A stretch of 64,000 nucleotides of DNA from Limnohabitans sp. GTDB taxonomy: Bacteria > Pseudomonadota > Gammaproteobacteria > Burkholderiales > Burkholderiaceae_C. Location: positions 22,772 to 86,771 of the forward strand of contig NZ_JAFEIF010000018.1 of the NCBI RefSeq assembly GCF_017848645.1, given 5' to 3'. Shown here in pieces: positions 17,575-27,750 of this stretch. Position 1 is the first letter of the stretch; each line of letters opens with the position of its first letter. A model generated the notes under the pieces. The model was not told the DNA's origin. It saw only the letters and a list, made by a program, of their open reading frames with translations, and made no database searches. The position numbers and the translations under genes are program-made.

Positions 17575-19815
17575 TCAGGCAGCAGATGTCAGCGCTGCGT
17601 TGAAGGTCGCGCTGGGGCACATGATGGCCTTGAGTTTTTCTGGTGACGGGTAGTAATAACCACCAATGTCCACAGGCTGACCTTGCACCGCATTGAGTTC
17701 GGCCACGATGGTCTTTTCCTGTTCGGTCAAGGTTTGAGCCAATGAGGTGAACTTGGCTTGCAACGCCAGATCCTCGGTTTGCGACGCCAGTTCCTGCGCC
17801 CAGTACATGGCCAAATAAAACTGGCTGCCACGGTTGTCCAGCTGGCCCGTTTTGGGTGAGGGGTTCTTGTTGTTGTCCAGCAATTTACCGGTGGCGGCAT
17901 CCAGGGTTTTGGCCAGGATTTTGGACGCGTTGTTGCTGGTTTTGATGCCCAGGTCTTCCAGGGACACGGCCAGGGCCAGGAATTCACCCAGTGAGTCCCA
18001 GCGCAGGTGGTTTTCTTCCACCAGTTGCTGCACATGCTTGGGAGCCGAGCCGCCTGCACCGGTTTCGTACATGCCGCCGCCGGCCATCAAAGGCACGATG
18101 GACAGCATCTTGGCCGAGGTGCCCAGTTCCATGATGGGGAACAGGTCGGTCAAGTAGTCGCGCAGGATGTTGCCGGTCGCGCTGATGGTGTCAAAGCCAC
18201 GGACCACGCGCTCCAGGGTGTAGCGCATGGCACGCACTTGGCTCATGATCTGGATTTCCAGGCCGGCCGTGTTGTGCTCGTGCAGGTACATCTTCACTTT
18301 GGTGATCAGCTGTGCTTCGTGCGGGCGGTACTGGTCCAGCCAGAACACCACCGGCATGCCGGAGTTGCGGGCACGGGTCACGGCCAGCTTGACCCAGTCG
18401 CGGATCGCGGCGTCCTTGACCTGGCACATGCGCCAGATGTCGCCTTCTTCCACGTCTTGGCTCAGCAGCACTTCACCGGTGTTGATGTCGGTGATGTTGG
18501 CCACGCCGTCTTCTTGGATTTCAAAGGTTTTGTCGTGCGAGCCGTACTCTTCGGCTTGCTGGGCCATCAGGCCGACGTTGGGCACCGTGCCCATGGTCTT
18601 GGGGTCGAACGCCCCGTGCCACTTGCAGAAGTTGATCATCTCCATGTAGATGCGCGCAAAGGTTGACTCGGGCATCACGGCCTTGACGTCTTTCAATCGG
18701 CCGTCGGCGCCCCACATCTTGCCGCCGTTGCGGATCATGGCGGGCATGGAGGCGTCCACGATCACGTCGTTGGGTGAGTGGAAGTTGGTGATCCCCTTGG
18801 CCGAATCCACCATGGCCAGCTCGGGGCGGCCTTCGTGGCAAGCGTGCAGGTCGCGCTTGATCTCGTCTTGCTTGGATTGGGGCAGGGTGGCGACCTTGGC
18901 ATAAAGGTCGGCCATGCCGTTGTTCACGTTGACGCCCAATTCCTTGAACAAAGCACCGTGTTTTTCGAAAGCTTCTTTGTAGAAAATTTTCACGCAGTGG
19001 CCGAACACGATGGGGTGCGAGACCTTCATCATGGTGGCTTTGACGTGCAGTGAGAACATCACGCCGGTTTTGTGGGCGTCTTCGATCTCTTTTTCGTAGA
19101 ACTCGAGCAAGGCTTTTTTGCTCATGAACATGCTGTCAATCACTTCGCGGTCAAGCAAAGAGACTTTGGGCTTGAGGATGATGGTTTTGCCGCTCTTGGT
19201 GATCAGCTCCATCTTGACGTCACGGGGGCGGTCCAAGGTCATGGACTTTTCGCCGTGGTAGAAGTCGCCCGCGTGCATGTGCGAGACGTGCGAGCGCGAG
19301 GCCTGGCTCCACTCGGCCATGCTGTGCGGGTTCTTGCGCGCAAACTCTTTGACGGCGCGAGGCGCGCGGCGGTCCGAGTTGCCTTCGCGCAGCACAGGGT
19401 TCACGGCCGAGCCGATGCACTTGGCATAACGCGCCTTGATGGCTTTTTCTTCTTCTGTTTTGGGGGCATCTGGATAGTCGGGCAGGGCGTAGCCCTTGCC
19501 TTGCAATTCCTTGATGGCAGCGGTCAACTGGCCCACAGAGGCGCTGATGTTGGGTAGCTTGATGATGTTGGTTTGCGGCTTGAGTGTCAGCTTACCCAGC
19601 ATCGTCAGGTTGTCTGGCACCCTTTGCTCGGGTGTCAGGAAATCGGGGAACTCCCCCAAGATGCGGCCGGCCAGGGAAATGTCGCTGGTTTCGACTTCGA
19701 TGCCAGCGGCTTGTGTGAAGGTGCGAATGACAGGCAAAAAAGCCGCCGTGGCCAACAGGGGGGCTTCATCCGTGAGGGTGTAAATGATTTTGGAGCGGGC
19801 GTCTGGCATGGTCAT
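17575..19815 (-). CDS. icd: Isocitrate dehydrogenase, NADP-dependent, monomeric type
   Basis: Oxidatively decarboxylates isocitrate to 2-oxoglutarate in the citric acid cycle, producing NADPH. Its 746 residues identify the large monomeric (IDH-II) class, not the 45-kDa dimer. Recognisable stretches include [19 protein letters not shown] at the N-terminus, [20 protein letters not shown] near residue 145, and [14 protein letters not shown] and [14 protein letters not shown] in the C-terminal half. ATG codons at 19815 and 19809 are both possible starts. It converges on aceA, so the two enzymes competing for isocitrate are neighbours. Confidence 0.97.
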   Translation of the reverse strand: MTMPDARSKIIYTLTDEAPLLATAAFLPVIRTFTQAAGIEVETSDISLAGRILGEFPDFLTPEQRVPDNLTMLGKLTLKPQTNIIKLPNISASVGQLTAAIKELQGKGYALPDYPDAPKTEEEKAIKARYAKCIGSAVNPVLREGNSDRRAPRAVKEFARKNPHSMAEWSQASRSHVSHMHAGDFYHGEKSMTLDRPRDVKMELITKSGKTIILKPKVSLLDREVIDSMFMSKKALLEFYEKEIEDAHKTGVMFSLHVKATMMKVSHPIVFGHCVKIFYKEAFEKHGALFKELGVNVNNGMADLYAKVATLPQSKQDEIKRDLHACHEGRPELAMVDSAKGITNFHSPNDVIVDASMPAMIRNGGKMWGADGRLKDVKAVMPESTFARIYMEMINFCKWHGAFDPKTMGTVPNVGLMAQQAEEYGSHDKTFEIQEDGVANITDINTGEVLLSQDVEEGDIWRMCQVKDAAIRDWVKLAVTRARNSGMPVVFWLDQYRPHEAQLITKVKMYLHEHNTAGLEIQIMSQVRAMRYTLERVVRGFDTISATGNILRDYLTDLFPIMELGTSAKMLSIVPLMAGGGMYETGAGGSAPKHVQQLVEENHLRWDSLGEFLALAVSLEDLGIKTSNNASKILAKTLDAATGKLLDNNKNPSPKTGQLDNRGSQFYLAMYWAQELASQTEDLALQAKFTSLAQTLTEQEKTIVAELNAVQGQPVDIGGYYYPSPEKLKAIMCPSATFNAALTSAA

Positions 19816-20032
19816 CGTGGTACAGGTTTTTACAGGATGAAAAGGAACGTCTATCTTAAACCAAGCACACCCACATGAGCCTGACGACCATTTCGAAAAC
19901 AGGGAAAAATACGCATCGGTTTTCGCAATCGGTTCATCCTGTTTGGCCAGTGCTGCGTGAGGCCAGCCTGTCGTGCGTCAAACCGAATGTCAATTGTGGG
20001 AAAATGACGTGAGTTATTCACTTCCATCATCC

Positions 20033-20056
20033 AGCGCGGTCGATGACCGCGCTTTT
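20033..20056 (+). promoter_or_regulatory. Terminator-like hairpin in the thrS leader
   Basis: The arms AGCGCGGTC (20033-20041) and GACCGCGCT (20045-20053) pair perfectly around a GAT loop and are followed by TTTT. The structure ends about 12 bases before the chosen thrS ATG, and no good Shine-Dalgarno lies between. It could end transcription early or control ribosome entry. Confidence 0.6.
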
Positions 20057-20068
20057 GCATTCAATTCC

Positions 20069-21988
20069 ATGGTTCAGATCACGCTTCCCGACGGTTCATT
20101 GCGCGAATTTCCCGGCCCTGTCACGGTGGCCGAAGTGGCTTCATCCATTGGTACTGGCTTGGCCAAGGCCGCCTTGGGCGGCAAGGTCAATGGCCAACTG
20201 GTCGACACCAGTTTCAGCATGTCCGCCAATGCCCAACTGGCCATCGTGACGGCCAAAGACCCTGAAGGTCTGGAATTGATCCGCCACTCCACGGCGCACT
20301 TGCTGGCCTATGCGGTCAAGGGCATTTTCCCTGAGGCGCAAGTCACGATCGGCCCCGTGATTGACAACGGGTTTTATTACGACTTTTCGTACTCACGCCC
20401 CTTCACACCGGAAGACCTGGTCACGATCGAAAAACGCATGACCGAGTTGGCGGCCAAGGACGAGCCCGTGCTGCGCCGGGTACTGCCACGTGACGAAGCC
20501 GTGGCCCATTTCAAAGCCATGGGCGAGCATTACAAGGCCGAAATCATCGGCTCGATTCCGGCCGGCGAGCAGGTCAGTTTGTACCGTGAAGGCGATTTTG
20601 AAGACCTGTGCCGTGGCCCGCATGTGCCCAGTACGGGCAAACTCAAGCACTTCAAACTCATGAAGGTTGCGGGTGCTTATTGGCGCGGTGACAGCAAAAA
20701 CGAGATGCTGCAGCGTGTCTATGGCACCGCTTGGGCCAGCAAGGAAGACTTGCAGTTGTATCTGACCCGCCTGGAAGAGGCCGAAAAGCGCGACCACCGC
20801 AAACTCGGCCGCGAACTCGACTTGTTCCACATTGACGAACATGCGCCCGGTTTGGTGTTTTGGCACCCCAAAGGCTGGACCGTGTGGCAAACCGTCGAGC
20901 AGTACATGCGCCAGGTCTACCGCGACAGTGGCTACCAGGAGGTCAAGGGCCCGCAGTTGCTGGACAAGACCCTCTGGGAAAAAACCGGGCACTGGGACAA
21001 GTACCGTGACAACATGTTCACCACCGAGTCCGAAAAACGTGACTACGCTTTGAAGCCGATGAACTGCCCGGGTCACATCCTGATCTTCAAGCAGGGCTTG
21101 AAAAGCTACCGCGACCTGCCTTTGCGCTACGGCGAGTTTGGCCAGTGCCATCGCAACGAGCCTTCGGGTGGCCTGCACGGCATCATGCGCGTGCGCGGCT
21201 TCACGCAAGACGATGGCCACATTTTCTGCACCGAAGATCAGATCCTGCCCGAGTGCGATACCTTCACGCAGGTGCTCAAGAAGGTTTACGCCGACTTCGG
21301 CTTCACCGACATCCTCTACAAGGTCTCCACCCGTCCAGCCGCGCGCATCGGCTCTGACGAGCTGTGGGACAAGGCCGAAAAAGCCTTGATGGACAGCCTG
21401 CGCCACTCGGGTTGCGACTTTGTGATTTCCGAGGGAGACGGTGCTTTTTACGGACCCAAAATCGAGTACACACTCAAGGACGCCATTGGCCGCGAATGGC
21501 AGTGCGGCACGATTCAGGTCGATTTCAACCTGTCCGAGCGTCTGGATGCGGAGTACGTGGCCGAAGACGGCTCGCGCCAGCGTCCCGTCATCCTGCACCG
21601 CGCCATCGTGGGCAGCATGGAACGCTTCATTGGTATTTTGGTCGAGCAGCATGCCGGTGCCTTGCCCACTTGGCTGGCACCCCTTCAGGTGTCGGTGCTC
21701 AACATCACCGATGCACAGTCCGATTACTGTCGCGAAATTGCTGCAAAACTGCGAAAATCGGTGACAAATCAAGGCCTTAGGGTCGATTTGGACCTGCGCA
21801 ACGAGAAAATCACGTATAAAATACGAGAGCATTCGTTGCAAAAGCTGCCTTACATCCTTGTCGCTGGCGACAAAGAAAAGGCAGCAGGTACCGTCGCAGT
21901 GCGCGCCCGAGGCAACAAAGACCTCGGTGTGATGTCGATCGATGCGTTCATTGAACTCATTGCTGCCGACATCGCTTCTAAAGCCTGA
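20069..21988 (+). CDS. thrS: Threonine-tRNA ligase
   Basis: Charges tRNA-Thr. Domain order: TGS domain (residues 1-60, starting MVQITLPDG), the editing domain with [12 protein letters not shown], the class II catalytic core with the zinc-binding [10 protein letters not shown] and QCHRNEPSG, and the C-terminal anticodon-binding domain. Its 639 residues match E. coli ThrS. The ATG at 20069 is chosen because the TGS domain begins there. A GTG at 20010 would extend the protein across the leader hairpin. It leads the block thrS-infC-rpmI-rplT-pheS-pheT-ihfA. Confidence 0.96.
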   Translation: MVQITLPDGSLREFPGPVTVAEVASSIGTGLAKAALGGKVNGQLVDTSFSMSANAQLAIVTAKDPEGLELIRHSTAHLLAYAVKGIFPEAQVTIGPVIDNGFYYDFSYSRPFTPEDLVTIEKRMTELAAKDEPVLRRVLPRDEAVAHFKAMGEHYKAEIIGSIPAGEQVSLYREGDFEDLCRGPHVPSTGKLKHFKLMKVAGAYWRGDSKNEMLQRVYGTAWASKEDLQLYLTRLEEAEKRDHRKLGRELDLFHIDEHAPGLVFWHPKGWTVWQTVEQYMRQVYRDSGYQEVKGPQLLDKTLWEKTGHWDKYRDNMFTTESEKRDYALKPMNCPGHILIFKQGLKSYRDLPLRYGEFGQCHRNEPSGGLHGIMRVRGFTQDDGHIFCTEDQILPECDTFTQVLKKVYADFGFTDILYKVSTRPAARIGSDELWDKAEKALMDSLRHSGCDFVISEGDGAFYGPKIEYTLKDAIGREWQCGTIQVDFNLSERLDAEYVAEDGSRQRPVILHRAIVGSMERFIGILVEQHAGALPTWLAPLQVSVLNITDAQSDYCREIAAKLRKSVTNQGLRVDLDLRNEKITYKIREHSLQKLPYILVAGDKEKAAGTVAVRARGNKDLGVMSIDAFIELIAADIASKA

Positions 21989-22074
21989 AGGTGTTTTTCG
22001 CCACAAGCTTTGGCCCGTGGGCACAAAGATGGATGGGCTGCTTTTCGCAGTTTTGTTCCGTAAAGGATTGAGTC

Positions 22075-22674
22075 ATCGCTACCGAATTTCGTGATCGTCG
22101 CCAACGCGAAGAACGTAAACACCGTTTGAACCGTGAAATCATGGCCCCAGAGGTCCGTGTTTCAGGGCCTGAAAATGAGCCCATGGGCATTTTGTCACTG
22201 GCTGAAGCCTTGCGCTTGGCCGGCGAGATGGATGTGGACCTGGTTGAAATTGCCGCCACGGCCAACCCACCGGTTTGTCGTTTGATGGACTACGGCAAGT
22301 TCAAATACCAGGAGCAAAAGCGTGCGGCGGAAGCCAAAGCCAAGCAAACGGTCATTGACATCAAGGAAGTCAAGTTCCGCCCCGGCACGGACGACGGTGA
22401 CTACAACATCAAAATGCGCAACATCCGTCGGTTTTTGACCGATGGCGACAAGTGCAAGATCACTTTGCGTTTCCGTGGTCGTGAAATCACGCACCAGGAA
22501 TTGGGTCTGGCTTTGCTCAACCGCATCCGCGATGAGCTGGCCGACTCGATCATCGTGGAGCAGTTTCCCAAGTTGGAAGGCCGCCAGATGATCATGATGA
22601 TCGCGCCAGGCCGTAAAAAGCCGGCTGCGGGTGGCAAGGCTGCAGACACGTCTGCGCCGGCTGAATCTGCTTGA
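22075..22674 (+). CDS. infC: Translation initiation factor IF-3 (AUC start codon)
   Basis: Keeps ribosomal subunits apart and checks the initiator tRNA and start codon. The open frame from the first ATG (22126) would lack the conserved start of the protein. Reading from ATC at 22075 gives [20 protein letters not shown], the expected IF-3 N-terminus, and a ribosome-binding site AAAGGA lies eight bases upstream. The conserved [23 protein letters not shown] follows. The product is 199 residues, versus 180 in E. coli. A rare start codon is the known basis of IF-3 autocontrol in E. coli (AUU there). A hairpin separates it from rpmI. Confidence 0.95.
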   Translation: MATEFRDRRQREERKHRLNREIMAPEVRVSGPENEPMGILSLAEALRLAGEMDVDLVEIAATANPPVCRLMDYGKFKYQEQKRAAEAKAKQTVIDIKEVKFRPGTDDGDYNIKMRNIRRFLTDGDKCKITLRFRGREITHQELGLALLNRIRDELADSIIVEQFPKLEGRQMIMMIAPGRKKPAAGGKAADTSAPAESA

Positions 22675-22709
22675 CAAAGAATTTGACCGGCTTTCGGGCA
22701 GGTTGAGTC

Positions 22710-22736
22710 AAAAGCTGCCTTTGGGCGGCTTTTGTT
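22710..22736 (+). terminator. Hairpin with T-run between infC and rpmI
   Basis: A 10-bp stem, AAAAGCTGCC with GGCGGCTTTT (one G-T wobble), around a TTTG tetraloop, followed by GTT. It could partly terminate transcription between infC and the ribosomal protein genes. Confidence 0.6.
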
Positions 22737-22810
22737 AAAAGTGGCTCGGGGCCAACAAGGCTGCAAATTTTTTGCAGACGCCTCACGAGCACAATTAAAG
22801 GAGCATTCAC

Positions 22811-23014
22811 ATGCCCAAGATGAAGACCAAAAGCAGCGCTAAAAAGCGCTTCCGTGTTCGTCCAGGTGGAACCGTTAAACGCGGCCAAGCCTTCAAACGT
22901 CACATCCTGACCAAGAAGACCACCAAAAACAAGCGTCACCTTCGCGGTTCCGTGTCTGTGCATGAGACCAATATGGGTCACATCGCGCAAATGCTGCCCA
23001 TGGCTGGCCTGTAA
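22811..23014 (+). CDS. rpmI: Large ribosomal subunit protein bL35
   Basis: Small, basic 50S protein of 67 residues. It begins [16 protein letters not shown], the bL35 signature, and has [17 protein letters not shown] in the middle. The ATG follows AAAGGAG. It is placed as usual between infC and rplT, with 25 bases to rplT. In E. coli the L20 protein represses this operon; the corresponding RNA fold was not established here. Confidence 0.97.
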   Translation: MPKMKTKSSAKKRFRVRPGGTVKRGQAFKRHILTKKTTKNKRHLRGSVSVHETNMGHIAQMLPMAGL

Positions 23015-23039
23015 TCACTGACGAACAAGGAGAATAAAT

Positions 23040-23402
23040 ATGCCTCGCGTTAAACGTGGTGTAACGGCACGCGCCCGTCACAAGAAAGTTTTGGCCCTTG
23101 CAAAAGGTTTCCGCGGTCGCCGCGGCAATGTCTTCCGCATCGCCAAACAGGCGGTGATGAAGGCCGGCCAATACGCCTACCGTGACCGCCGCACCAAAAA
23201 GCGTGTGTTCCGTCAGTTGTGGATTGCCCGTATCAACGCCGCTGCGCGTGAATGCGGTCTGACCTACAGCCAGTTCGCCAACGGCCTGAAAAAGGCTGCC
23301 ATCGAAATCGACCGTAAGATGCTGGCGGACATCGCCGTGCACGACAAGGCCGCTTTTGCTGGCATCGTGAACCAAGTCAAAGCCAAACTGGCCTCAGCTT
23401 GA
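23040..23402 (+). CDS. rplT: Large ribosomal subunit protein bL20
   Basis: Early-assembling 50S protein that binds 23S rRNA and represses its own operon in E. coli. Its 120 residues are very basic at the N-terminus ([20 protein letters not shown], then [19 protein letters not shown]) with a globular C-terminal half ([20 protein letters not shown]). The start codon has a strong AAGGAG eight bases upstream. A terminator hairpin follows before pheS. Confidence 0.97.
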   Translation: MPRVKRGVTARARHKKVLALAKGFRGRRGNVFRIAKQAVMKAGQYAYRDRRTKKRVFRQLWIARINAAARECGLTYSQFANGLKKAAIEIDRKMLADIAVHDKAAFAGIVNQVKAKLASA

Positions 23403-23448
23403 GTCCATGAGTGACGCGGGCCCTCGGGCCTGTGCCACGCACTCGATC

Positions 23449-23487
23449 AAAGGGATTGAGGCTCGCAAAAGCTTCAATCCCTTTTTT
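23449..23487 (+). terminator. Terminator/attenuator between rplT and pheS
   Basis: The arms AAAGGGATTGA (23449-23459) and TCAATCCCTTT (23474-23484) pair perfectly over 11 bases and run into a T-tract. The hairpin ends 35 bases before pheS, so pheST needs readthrough or its own promoter. Confidence 0.8.
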
Positions 23488-23522
23488 GTTCTTTCTCACA
23501 CAGATCACCGATCTCCCACACC

Positions 23523-24560
23523 ATGAACGAGCTGGACACCCTGGTCGAATCCGCCCGCCAGAGTTTTGTGCAGGCACTGACACCTGCAGACCTCGAAAAC
23601 GCCAAAGCCCAGTTTTTGGGCAAAGCCGGTCGCATCACCGAGTTGATGAAGGGCATGGCCGCTCTGAGCGTGGAAGATAAGAAAACCCGAGGCGCCGCCA
23701 TCAACCTCGCCAAGCAGGCGATCGAGGCGGCCTTGAATGACCGCCGCCAAGCCCTGGCTGATGCTGAGTTGCAAGCGCAACTCAAGGCCGAAGCCCTGGA
23801 TGTGTCGCTGCCTGGCCGCAGCGCCAATGTCGGTGGTTTGCACCCTGTCTCGCTGACGCTGGAGCGGGTCGAGAATATTTTTGGCTCCATGGGTTTTGAA
23901 GTGGCCCAAGGCCCCGAGATCGAGACCGATTGGTTCAACTTCACCGCGCTCAACACGCCCGAAGACCACCCGGCCCGGTCCATGCATGACACCTTCTACG
24001 TCGAAGGCGGCCACCTGCTGCGCACGCACACCAGCCCCATGCAAATCCGCCATGCGGTGCAGCACGTCAAGCGTTACCGCAACCAGCTCGATGCTGGCCA
24101 AGGGATGCCCGAGATCCGCGTGATTGCTCCCGGGCGTACCTACCGCGTTGACTCCGACGCCACCCATTCGCCCATGTTCCACCAGTGCGAAGGCTTGTGG
24201 ATTGGCGAGAACGTGAGCTTCAAGGACCTCAAGGTCGTGGTCACCGATTTTTGCCGCACCTTTTTTGAGAGCGACGACTTGGTGCTGCGCTTTCGCCCGA
24301 GTTTCTTCCCGTTCACCGAGCCCAGCGCTGAGATTGACATCCAGTTCCAAAGCGGCCCGCTGGCCGGTCGCTGGCTTGAAGTGGGCGGCTCCGGTCAAGT
24401 GCACCCGAACGTGGTGCGCAACATGGGCCTGGACCCCGAGCAGTTCATTGGTTTTGCCTTTGGCATGGGCATGGACCGTTTCACCATGCTGCGCTACGGC
24501 GTGAACGACCTGCGCCTGTTCTTTGACGGCGATGTGCGCTTTCTGAGCCAGTTCCAGTAA
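23523..24560 (+). CDS. pheS: Phenylalanine-tRNA ligase alpha subunit
   Basis: Catalytic subunit of the alpha2-beta2 enzyme that charges tRNA-Phe. An N-terminal coiled-coil (about residues 1-90, tRNA-binding) precedes the class II core, visible as [19 protein letters not shown], then [12 protein letters not shown] (motif 2 region), [18 protein letters not shown] and the motif 3 stretch [14 protein letters not shown]. Its 345 residues are typical. pheT follows after 27 bases. A terminator hairpin and a small overlapping open frame sit just upstream. Confidence 0.97.
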   Translation: MNELDTLVESARQSFVQALTPADLENAKAQFLGKAGRITELMKGMAALSVEDKKTRGAAINLAKQAIEAALNDRRQALADAELQAQLKAEALDVSLPGRSANVGGLHPVSLTLERVENIFGSMGFEVAQGPEIETDWFNFTALNTPEDHPARSMHDTFYVEGGHLLRTHTSPMQIRHAVQHVKRYRNQLDAGQGMPEIRVIAPGRTYRVDSDATHSPMFHQCEGLWIGENVSFKDLKVVVTDFCRTFFESDDLVLRFRPSFFPFTEPSAEIDIQFQSGPLAGRWLEVGGSGQVHPNVVRNMGLDPEQFIGFAFGMGMDRFTMLRYGVNDLRLFFDGDVRFLSQFQ

Positions 24561-24587
24561 TTCCCTTCCAAGTCCGAGACACGCGAC

Positions 24588-27017
24588 ATGCAATTTCCTG
24601 AATCCTGGTTGCGCGAGTTCTGCAACCCGCCCCTGACGACCCAGCAACTGGCCGATACCTTGACCATGGCCGGCCTTGAAGTGGAAGAGCTCGAGCCCGT
24701 GGCCCCGCCGTTCACGAAGATCGTGGTCGGCGAAATCAAGGAAGCCGTGCAGCACCCCAACGCCGACCGCTTGCGCGTGTGTCAGGTGGATGTGGGGCAG
24801 GGCGGTCTGCTGAACATCGTCTGTGGTGCGCCCAATGCCCGCGTGGGTATCCGCGTGCCTTGCGCCATGGTCGGCGCCGAGTTGCCGCCTGGCGAAGACG
24901 GCAAGCCTTTCCAGATCAAAGTGGGCAAGCTGCGTGGTGTGGAGAGCCAGGGCATGCTGTGTTCAGCCAAAGAACTGAAAATCGCCGACGACCATGGCGG
25001 TTTGTTGGAGCTGCCCGCTGACGCGCCTCTGGGCCAGGACATCCGCCAGTATCTGAATCTGGACGACACCCTGATGACGCTCAAGCTGACGCCCAATTTG
25101 GCGCATTGCTTGAGCGTGTACGGCATCGCCCGCGAAGTGTCGGCCCTGACCGGCGCACCTTTGAAGGCTCCGACCTTTCCGGCAGTGGCCACGCAGATCG
25201 GCGACAAGCTGGCCGTGAATGTCCAGTCCCCCGACCTGTGCGGCCGCTTCAGCGGTCGCGTTGTGAGGGGCGTGAACACGAAGGCGCAAACTCCGCAGTG
25301 GATGGTCGACCGCCTGGCCCGTTGCGGTCAGCGCAGCGTGAGCCCGTTGGTGGACATCTCCAACTACGTGATGTTCGAGTTCGGTCGTCCCTCGCATATT
25401 TTTGACCTCGACAAGATCCACGGCGGCTTGCAGGTGCGCTGGGGCCAGCCCGGTGAGTCGCTCAAGCTGCTCAATGGCAACACCGTGACCGTGGACGACA
25501 AGGTGGGTGTGATCGCCGATGACAGCCAAGTCGAATCGCTGGCCGGCATCATGGGCGGCGACGCCACCGCCGTGTCCGACGACACCCAAAACATCTACAT
25601 CGAAGCGGCCTTCTGGTGGCCCACCTCGATTGCTGGCCGCTCGCGCCGCTACAACTTCTCGACCGATGCAGGCCACCGTTTCGAGCGCGGTGTGGACCCG
25701 CAGCTGACGGTGGAGCACATCGAGCGCATCACCCAGCTGGTGCTGGACATTTGCGGCACCCCCGAGACAAAGGTCGGCCCCATCGATGACCAAACTTTGA
25801 ACTTGCCCGCCATCACGCCAGTGACCCTGCGCGTGGCCCGTGCGGTCAAGGTGATTGGCATGCCTTTGACCCAACAGCAGTGCGCCGACGCTTTGCGCGG
25901 CTTGGGCTTGCAAGTGGCCGAAGGGCAGGGCACTGTCACCGTCACACCGCCCAGCTTCCGGTTCGATTTGCAGATCGAAGAAGACCTGATCGAGGAAGTG
26001 GCCCGCATGGTGGGTTACAACAACCTGCCCACGAACCCGCCTCTGGCCCCCATCACCGCCAAAGTGCGCCCAGAGACCGAGCGCAGCCCATCGACTGTAC
26101 GCCGCGCCATTGCCGCTTTGGGTTATCAGGAAACCATCAACTACAGCTTTGTCGAAGAAGCTTGGGAAAAAGACTTGGCGGGCAATGCCCACCCGATCCG
26201 CCTGCTCAACCCGATCGCCAGCCAGATGAGCGTGATGCGCTCGAGCCTGATCGGCTCGCTCTTGCAAGTGGTCAAGTTCAACGCCGACCGCAAGGCCGAC
26301 CGCGTGCGCGTGTTCGAGCTGGGTCGCGTGTTCCTGCGCAATGCGAGCGTGGCAGACAGCGACGCCACCGTGCAAGGTTTTGACCAGCCCATGAAGGTCT
26401 CAGGCATGGCCTGGGGCCCCTTGGAGCCTTTGGGTTGGACAGGCAAGTCGCGCCTGGTGGATTTCTTCGATGTCAAAGCCGATGTCGAGCGCTTGCTGGC
26501 CCCGGCCCAAGCCGAATTCGTGGCCTCCGAGCACCCCGCGATGCACCCCGGCCGCTCGGCTCAGGTCCTGCTGCAAGGCCGGGTGATCGGTCATGTGGGT
26601 GAGTTGCACCCGCGTTGGCGTCAGGCCTGGGACTTGCCGCATGCGCCTGTCGTGTTCGAGCTGGACCTGGACGCGGTCACTCAGCGCAGCGTGCCTGTGG
26701 CCCAGCCCGTGGCCAAGATGCAAGCGGTGGAGCGCGACATCGCCGTGATCGTGCGTGAGCAGGTCACGCACGCCGAGTTGATGCAAGCCATCCACAGCGC
26801 ACCGACTCTGGGTTTGCTGCGCCATGCGGTGCTGTTCGATGTCTATCGCCCCAAGGCTGAAGCCGCTGGTGGCCTGGCGGTGGGCGAGAAAAGTTTGGCG
26901 GTTCGTTTGAGTTTGCACAGCGACGAGGCCACCTTGACCGACGCCCAGATCGAAGCCGCCATGGGGGCCATCATGGCCAGCCTGTCCGAGCGGGTTTCTG
27001 CACGTTTGCGTACCTGA
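24588..27017 (+). CDS. pheT: Phenylalanine-tRNA ligase beta subunit
   Basis: Editing and tRNA-binding subunit of PheRS, 809 residues. It starts MQFPESWLREFCNPP. An EMAP-type tRNA-binding domain (about 40-150, VVGEIKEAVQHPNADRLRVC) is followed by the B3/B4 editing domain, the B5 domain, the degenerate class II core, and a C-terminal ferredoxin-fold anticodon domain (AKMQAVERDIAVIV onward). The stop is separated from the ihfA ATG by only a few bases, the usual pheST-ihfA arrangement of proteobacteria. Confidence 0.97.
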   Translation: MQFPESWLREFCNPPLTTQQLADTLTMAGLEVEELEPVAPPFTKIVVGEIKEAVQHPNADRLRVCQVDVGQGGLLNIVCGAPNARVGIRVPCAMVGAELPPGEDGKPFQIKVGKLRGVESQGMLCSAKELKIADDHGGLLELPADAPLGQDIRQYLNLDDTLMTLKLTPNLAHCLSVYGIAREVSALTGAPLKAPTFPAVATQIGDKLAVNVQSPDLCGRFSGRVVRGVNTKAQTPQWMVDRLARCGQRSVSPLVDISNYVMFEFGRPSHIFDLDKIHGGLQVRWGQPGESLKLLNGNTVTVDDKVGVIADDSQVESLAGIMGGDATAVSDDTQNIYIEAAFWWPTSIAGRSRRYNFSTDAGHRFERGVDPQLTVEHIERITQLVLDICGTPETKVGPIDDQTLNLPAITPVTLRVARAVKVIGMPLTQQQCADALRGLGLQVAEGQGTVTVTPPSFRFDLQIEEDLIEEVARMVGYNNLPTNPPLAPITAKVRPETERSPSTVRRAIAALGYQETINYSFVEEAWEKDLAGNAHPIRLLNPIASQMSVMRSSLIGSLLQVVKFNADRKADRVRVFELGRVFLRNASVADSDATVQGFDQPMKVSGMAWGPLEPLGWTGKSRLVDFFDVKADVERLLAPAQAEFVASEHPAMHPGRSAQVLLQGRVIGHVGELHPRWRQAWDLPHAPVVFELDLDAVTQRSVPVAQPVAKMQAVERDIAVIVREQVTHAELMQAIHSAPTLGLLRHAVLFDVYRPKAEAAGGLAVGEKSLAVRLSLHSDEATLTDAQIEAAMGAIMASLSERVSARLRT

Positions 27018-27026
27018 GTGCATGCC

Positions 27027-27377
27027 ATGCAAATCAGTTTTGAATCCCTGGAAACCCCGGCACTGACCAAGGCGCACCTGGCCGATTTGCTGTTCGAGCA
27101 GATTGGCTTGAACAAGCGCGAGTCCAAGGACATGGTCGATGCGTTTTTTGACCTGGTGGTGGACAGCCTGATTGCGGGTGACGATGTGAAAATTTCCGGC
27201 TTCGGCAATTTCCAGATCCGCACCAAGGCTGCGCGTCCCGGGCGCAACCCGCGCACCGGAGAATTGATCCCGATTGATGCACGTCGTGTCGCGACTTTCC
27301 ATGCCAGCCATAAACTCAAGGCCTTGATCCAGGGCGATGCCGTTGACGACGAAGGTGTGGAGACGGTGGGCCGCTGA
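27027..27377 (+). CDS. ihfA: Integration host factor subunit alpha
   Basis: DNA-bending nucleoid protein that pairs with IhfB to shape DNA for recombination, replication and transcription. The HU/IHF fold is complete: [24 protein letters not shown] at the N-terminus, [14 protein letters not shown], and the minor-groove arm with the PGRNPRTGE motif carrying the intercalating proline. It has 116 residues from the ATG at 27027; a GTG at 27018 immediately after pheT is also possible. The last dozen residues ([14 protein letters not shown]) are an acidic extension. Confidence 0.95.
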   Translation: MQISFESLETPALTKAHLADLLFEQIGLNKRESKDMVDAFFDLVVDSLIAGDDVKISGFGNFQIRTKAARPGRNPRTGELIPIDARRVATFHASHKLKALIQGDAVDDEGVETVGR

Positions 27378-27399
27378 ATCATTCCTGATTGGAGTGCCC

Positions 27400-27747
27400 A
27401 TGTTGTTCAAGTTCAAATCCCAAGTCACCAGCGACCTCATCATGCTGGAGGCCGATGCCCGCAGGCTGCTGCACATCATGTTGGGTCACGACCCTGACAA
27501 AGGCATCATTTTGGTGAAGGACCTGTCTGCAGCCATTGCCAAGCTGGAGTCGGCTGTGGCCCAGGATGAAGCGGCCCGTTTGCAGCGCAGCCAAGCGGCG
27601 CAAAAAGCCTCAGTGCCCACTGACAGCACGCAGGACGCCTCGGTGGAGGTGTTGGACGCCGTGCGACTTGCGCAGCGGGCCAGCCCCATGCTCAAGCTGC
27701 TCAAGCACTGCGTGGCCGACCCGTCTGACGTGGTCTGGGGCGTGTGA
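27400..27747 (+). CDS. DUF1840 domain protein
   Basis: Small cytoplasmic protein of 115 residues. The N-terminus MLFKFKSQVTSDLIMLEADA, the central GIILVKDLSAAIAKLE and the C-terminal LAQRASPMLKLLKHC match the DUF1840 pattern as I recall it. The function of the family is unknown. The ATG at 27400 follows TTGGAG; the frame is open further upstream but overlaps ihfA. It may be co-transcribed with ihfA (22-base gap). It converges on the DUF192 gene with three bases between the stops and no terminator visible. Confidence 0.75.
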   Translation: MLFKFKSQVTSDLIMLEADARRLLHIMLGHDPDKGIILVKDLSAAIAKLESAVAQDEAARLQRSQAAQKASVPTDSTQDASVEVLDAVRLAQRASPMLKLLKHCVADPSDVVWGV

Positions 27748-27750
27748 GGT

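Noticed and set aside
19973..20068. T-box riboswitch controlling thrS
   Set aside because: No T-box sequence or specifier-loop architecture; T-boxes are essentially Gram-positive.
23407..23526. Classical Phe leader-peptide attenuator for pheST
   Set aside because: The Phe codons lie within or beyond the terminator stem, not ahead of it, and no alternative antiterminator pairing was seen.
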